Of a stretch of DNA of 64,000 nucleotides, positions 61,362 to 64,000 are shown in pieces. The position numbers and the translations under genes were made by a program. Source of the stretch: an uncultured Draconibacterium sp. (GTDB lineage: Bacteria; Bacteroidota; Bacteroidia; Bacteroidales; Prolixibacteraceae); contig NZ_CAJXTC010000017.1 in NCBI RefSeq assembly GCF_913060805.1, positions 55,238 through 119,237 of the forward strand. Direction: 5' to 3'. The notes beneath the pieces were generated by a model. The model did not search any database. It had not been told where the DNA came from and worked only from the letters and a program-made list of their open reading frames with translations. Each line of letters opens with the position of its first letter. Within the stretch, counting starts at the first letter, position 1.

Positions 61362-61592
61362 ATGAAAGTAAAAAGATTAGCTAAACTCGAATCAGAAGAA
61401 GTAGATACCGCTAGAAGCAGACTTATCGAGGCAAAGGATTATTTTATTGAAAAATTTTTAAGTGCTGATTTTTCGGCCGAAACCGCGGAAGAATTTATGC
61501 ATCATTTAAAATCAATTTATGTTGCCGATTCACTCTGTCAATCGCTATACCGTCATCTTACCGGCGAACAAAATTACGATTACGAAGAATAA
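61362..61592 (+). CDS. small uncharacterised element protein
   Basis: 76 residues. Helical, with an Ala-rich middle (FLSADFSAETAEEFMHHLKSIY) and a Tyr/Glu-rich end. No family recognised. It sits in a compact run of small genes, 12 bp after the previous one and 5 bp before the next. Confidence 0.6.
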   Translation: MKVKRLAKLESEEVDTARSRLIEAKDYFIEKFLSADFSAETAEEFMHHLKSIYVADSLCQSLYRHLTGEQNYDYEE

Positions 61593-61597
61593 CTACA

Positions 61598-61909
61598 ATG
61601 AAAAGAGAATCCGTAGGATTAGTAACACTAAAACGCTGCAATGGTGGTGAAACTGTTCGAATAAACCTAAACGGACAAATGGGCCATAGTCGCGAAGAGT
61701 TGCAGGACTATTTAAAATCGGAACTACAGGGAGAGGAAGAACTCCTGGAGATGACGCGAAGAAGGATCGATCTAATTAAAAAAGCGCTTGAAATTTCGGA
61801 GGCAGACGAATTTACGGCAACCGGAACCACTCTTTACCCCGAGCGCATTTCTGTTTTTAAATACAAAGGCGAGAAGCTGGAAAACACTACGGGTGTTTTT
61901 TGGGATTGA
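61598..61909 (+). CDS. small uncharacterised element protein
   Basis: 103 residues. N-terminal beta-like segment (SVGLVTLKRCNGGETVRINLNG) followed by a long helix (ELQDYLKSELQGEEELLEMTRRRIDLIKKALE) and a tail with aromatic residues. No family recognised. Its frame is supported by position in the compact run and by the length of its single open frame. The next gene starts 79 bp later. Confidence 0.6.
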   Translation: MKRESVGLVTLKRCNGGETVRINLNGQMGHSREELQDYLKSELQGEEELLEMTRRRIDLIKKALEISEADEFTATGTTLYPERISVFKYKGEKLENTTGVFWD

Positions 61910-61988
61910 TCAGTTTGCTTTTTGTCTTTTGAATCGCCGAACAAAATTTAAAAATTTGGTTCGACAAAAACTTAAAATATCAAATCCA

Positions 61989-62162
61989 ATGAAAGATTTA
62001 AGCATTACAGAACTTCGCAAAAAAAATTTAAAGATTGGTTTTCGAATATCAGAAGAAGAACGAAATGCAATTGAGCAATTCTGCCAAAAAGAACAAATAT
62101 CGTTGAGCGATTTTTTTCGGTTAGCAATAAGAAAAGTGACGAACCAGGAAAACACCAAATAG
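61989..62162 (+). CDS. ribbon-helix-helix-like small DNA-binding protein
   Basis: 57 residues from MKDLSI; the open frame extends upstream, but only this part is protein-like. It reads NLKIGFRISEEERNAIEQFCQKEQISLSDFFRLAIRKV, the MobC/CopG-type strand-helix-helix pattern in which the strand residues contact DNA. Its stop touches the next start (TAGATG), so it is coupled to the DUF3987 gene. It may bind near the dyad array downstream or act as an autoregulator or mobilisation accessory. Confidence 0.78.
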   Translation: MKDLSITELRKKNLKIGFRISEEERNAIEQFCQKEQISLSDFFRLAIRKVTNQENTK

Positions 62163-63500
62163 ATGGATGTCATAAGGGATCAAAATGCAACAACAAATAG
62201 TGCTCCTGGGGAAAACGAAGAGATAACCACTCCTCTTTTACCTATTGATGGCATGCCTGATCTTGTTCAGCATTTTATTAATAAAATGCATGAAATATTC
62301 AGGACTCCACGAGATTATTGGGCTGGTTCTGCAATAATGGCCACCGCTTTAGCGATAGGCAACAAATTCGAACTGCAAACAAAATACAAGAACAATGCAG
62401 TATTTTGGGGAATGTTTGTAGGTGATGTATCAAATGGAAAAACAGAACCGTTGGACATTTGTCTAAATTATTTCACGCAAAAGGATAATAATAACTACAA
62501 AACCTTTCGCTCCCAACTCCGCGAATTTGAAAACAACAAGGCACTAACCCGAAAAGAACAAAAGGAACTTGGTATCGAAAACGAGGAACGACCAGAGTGT
62601 TATCAATACATTCTTAAAGATAGCACCCCCGAAGCCATGGCCGAAGCTCACCGTATCAATGAAAGAGGAATAATGATATATCGCGACGAATTAAAAGGTT
62701 GGATTGATGATTTTGGCCGCTATTCCAATTCCGGTGAACAAAGCAACATGTTAAGCATGTGGAGCCAAAAGGGAGTTACATACAATCGTAAAGGATCGGG
62801 GATATTGAACATTGCCAAGCCGGTGATAAATGTTGCCGGCGGTATTCACCGAGAACTGCTACACACCCTTGCTACAGACAACCGGGCCGACAATGGATTT
62901 CTAGCACGAATGGTTGCGTTCTTCCCCGACAATACAGAGAAACAACCTTATAATATTGCTACCCCCGATGAATCTTTATTAAACGCATGGGATGATTTTA
63001 TGCATGAGCTGACAATTATCAAGACTCCAAAAACATTGATATTACCCACTCAAACAGCAAAACTTTATGAAGCCTATTTTAATGATAATGTACGCGAAAT
63101 AAACAAAGAAGTAACGCCTTATTTAAAGGGAGTTTACGGTAAACTTGATATTATAGTTCTTCGCGTTGCTATAATTATACGAGCGATGAACTATGTACAC
63201 GAAGGTGTTACAACTTCCGGGATCCAACCTCGCGAAATGGATGCGGCAATTCAAATAACGGAGTATTTCAGAGCAACCGCGTTAAAAGTATACAGACAAA
63301 TATTCGGTGATAAAAAATTCGGAACATACGACAAAAAAGAAATTGCAAGTTGGCTTGTGCAAAACACCAAGCTAACTAAAACCACAATAGCTCGAGAAGT
63401 TCTAAACTCTTCCAGGAGCCAACTGGACCGGATTACGCCACAAAAAGCGGGATTTTCCCTGGACTCCAAATACAGTAACAATGGAAAAAAACAGATGTAA
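62163..63500 (+). CDS. DUF3987 protein (element replication, helicase-like)
   Basis: 445 residues, soluble. DUF3987 features: RTPRDYWAGSAIMATALAIGNKFELQTK near the start, a P-loop-like VGDVSNGKTEPLD, RGIMIYRDELKGWIDDFGRYS (Walker-B-like acidic pair), and GGIHRELLHTLATDNRADNGFLARM. DUF3987 proteins are typical of Bacteroidota mobile elements and are taken to be helicase/primase-related ATPases that work with the CHC2-type primase encoded next. It is coupled to the ribbon-helix-helix-like gene upstream and followed by the eight-site dyad array. Confidence 0.9.
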   Translation: MDVIRDQNATTNSAPGENEEITTPLLPIDGMPDLVQHFINKMHEIFRTPRDYWAGSAIMATALAIGNKFELQTKYKNNAVFWGMFVGDVSNGKTEPLDICLNYFTQKDNNNYKTFRSQLREFENNKALTRKEQKELGIENEERPECYQYILKDSTPEAMAEAHRINERGIMIYRDELKGWIDDFGRYSNSGEQSNMLSMWSQKGVTYNRKGSGILNIAKPVINVAGGIHRELLHTLATDNRADNGFLARMVAFFPDNTEKQPYNIATPDESLLNAWDDFMHELTIIKTPKTLILPTQTAKLYEAYFNDNVREINKEVTPYLKGVYGKLDIIVLRVAIIIRAMNYVHEGVTTSGIQPREMDAAIQITEYFRATALKVYRQIFGDKKFGTYDKKEIASWLVQNTKLTKTTIAREVLNSSRSQLDRITPQKAGFSLDSKYSNNGKKQM

Positions 63501-63505
63501 GATTA

Positions 63506-63663
63506 TGGTACATGGTACACAAGCATATAAACACTATAAACAAAGGAATACAGGTGTACCACTAGTGTACCAATTATGTTTTATTACCTTTTCATTTGGT
63601 ACACATGTGGTACGCTTCAAATCCTTGATATACCTAACATCAACCCTATTGTACCGTGTACCA
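63506..63663. repeat. eight TGGTACAC sites in mirror symmetry (candidate origin or operator)
   Basis: Octamers at 63506, 63513 (TGGTACA-type), 63554, 63565 (GTGTACCA), 63597, 63608 (TGGTACAC-type), 63649 and 63656 (GTGTACC-type). Orientations run ++ -- ++ --. All eight positions reflect onto each other about 63584.5, with no exceptions. Centre spacings are 7, 41, 11, 32, 11, 41 and 7 bp, most near whole helical turns. Five octamers are exact, and three have one or two changes (sites 1, 6 and 7). Lies between the DUF3987 gene and a primase gene. Confidence 0.85.
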
Positions 63664-63722
63664 CTATTCATAAAATCGTTTTTTCATCATGAACAAATAT
63701 ACAACCTACCAAAACGAAGAAA

Positions 63723-64000
63723 ATGAATATATCAGAAGCAAAACAAATACCGATTGAAAGCTACCTTAGTCGAATAGGTATAAATCCTGATCGTCGCGAT
63801 AATCAGAAACACTGGTTGTGGTATTGCTCTCCTATTCGTGGCGAAAAAACTCCAAGCTTTAAGGTCGATCAACGCTTAAATCTTTGGTACGACCATGGAG
63901 CAGGCACCGGTGGCTCAATACTCGATCTTGTTATTGCGATGAATGATACCGATATCACTGGAGCCGTTAAAATACTATCGGGCGAAAACATATCCAGGCG
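63723..64000 (+). CDS. CHC2-type primase, N-terminal part (cut by window edge)
   Basis: 92 residues visible from MNISEAKQIPIESYLSRIG. It shows the CHC2 zinc-finger fold of mobile-element primases: WLWYCSPIRGEKTPSFKV, LNLWYDHGAGTGGSILDLVIAM. Of the usual Cys-His-Cys-Cys ligands only the first Cys is kept, as in many Bacteroidota element primases, so zinc binding is doubtful. A TOPRIM domain is expected beyond the edge. It follows the dyad array by 60 bp and pairs functionally with the DUF3987 protein. Confidence 0.88.
   Translation, partial: MNISEAKQIPIESYLSRIGINPDRRDNQKHWLWYCSPIRGEKTPSFKVDQRLNLWYDHGAGTGGSILDLVIAMNDTDITGAVKILSGENISR

Larger units (their letters stand above)
56472..64000 (+). 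mobile_element. integrated mobile element, probably an integrative mobilizable element (right end outside)
   Basis: Content and order are those of Bacteroidota integrative elements: integrase next to the tRNA-like site, accessory pair, repressor and excisionase-like gene, small ORFs, a DUF3987 protein and a CHC2-type primase. Relaxase and mobilisation genes would be expected beyond the right edge. The genes from 58 kb on are mostly short, tightly packed and AT-rich compared with the chromosome to the left. The right boundary cannot be placed. Confidence 0.78.

Noticed and set aside
63481..63726. 81-codon frame over the dyad array
   Set aside because: It overlaps the DUF3987 gene end and crosses the eight-site array; composition is not protein-like.
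1..64000. CRISPR arrays, rRNA genes, insertion sequences with transposases
   Set aside because: None was seen on either strand; the only recombinase is the tyrosine integrase at 56.6 kb.

Overview
The window reads as chromosomal DNA of a Bacteroidota bacterium. The evidence is three proteins with type IX secretion (T9SS) C-terminal sorting domains, an ECF sigma / FecR / TonB-dependent receptor cassette with an STN domain, TAnnTTTG promoter boxes, few strong Shine-Dalgarno sites, and a Bacteroidota-type tyrosine recombinase. Gene style suggests Marinilabiliales/Prolixibacteraceae, but that placement is inference. No rRNA gene, complete tRNA gene or CRISPR array was found.

Layout. 1-2 kb: end of an AhpC-type peroxiredoxin, a small lipoprotein and a small dimeric alpha/beta-barrel protein. 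2-16 kb: a 2362-residue secreted subtilase, a TPR/LuxR regulator, and a TonB receptor-FecR-ECF sigma operon facing a DUF4382 lipoprotein. 16-24 kb: a lipid/envelope locus with TamB, a TamA/BamA-like barrel and an APP1-type (DUF2183) phosphatase, divergent from a diacylglycerol-kinase-family gene. 24-29 kb: small stress and membrane proteins, including a trio resembling enterobacterial yqjD-yqjE-yqjK. 28-33 kb: hybrid kinase, NtrC-type regulator and single-domain receiver. 34-46 kb: a beta-helix surface protein, a VTT membrane protein, and a tight four-gene operon joining two glutathione-synthesis enzymes to a heterodimeric ABC exporter, then an exported methyltransferase, a DUF362 protein and a DUF1080 protein. 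46-56 kb: a lipoprotein with three copies of an NPPHGxPGHRCDI motif, a one-piece kinase/AraC regulator beside a secreted propeller protein, a PadR/PspC operon led by a protein with 27-residue EDWM repeats, and a two-domain M16 peptidase.

From about 56.47 kb to the right edge the DNA is an integrated element, probably an integrative mobilizable element. It starts at an 18-nt fragment matching a tRNA 3' end, followed by an integrase, a candidate toxin-antitoxin pair, a structured noncoding region, an orphan protein, an XRE repressor divergent from an excisionase-like gene across a palindromic operator region, several tiny ORFs, a ribbon-helix-helix-like protein, a DUF3987 protein, and the start of a CHC2-type primase. 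Between the last two lies the most striking signal in the window: eight TGGTACAC octamers arranged with exact mirror symmetry about position 63584.5, with spacings near whole helical turns. This could be an origin or an operator.

Other points worth following are the thiol-synthesis/exporter operon, the opposed lipid phosphatase and lipid kinase beside TamA/TamB, and three related hairpin-plus-GGGGAGC elements between 51.2 and 56.5 kb.
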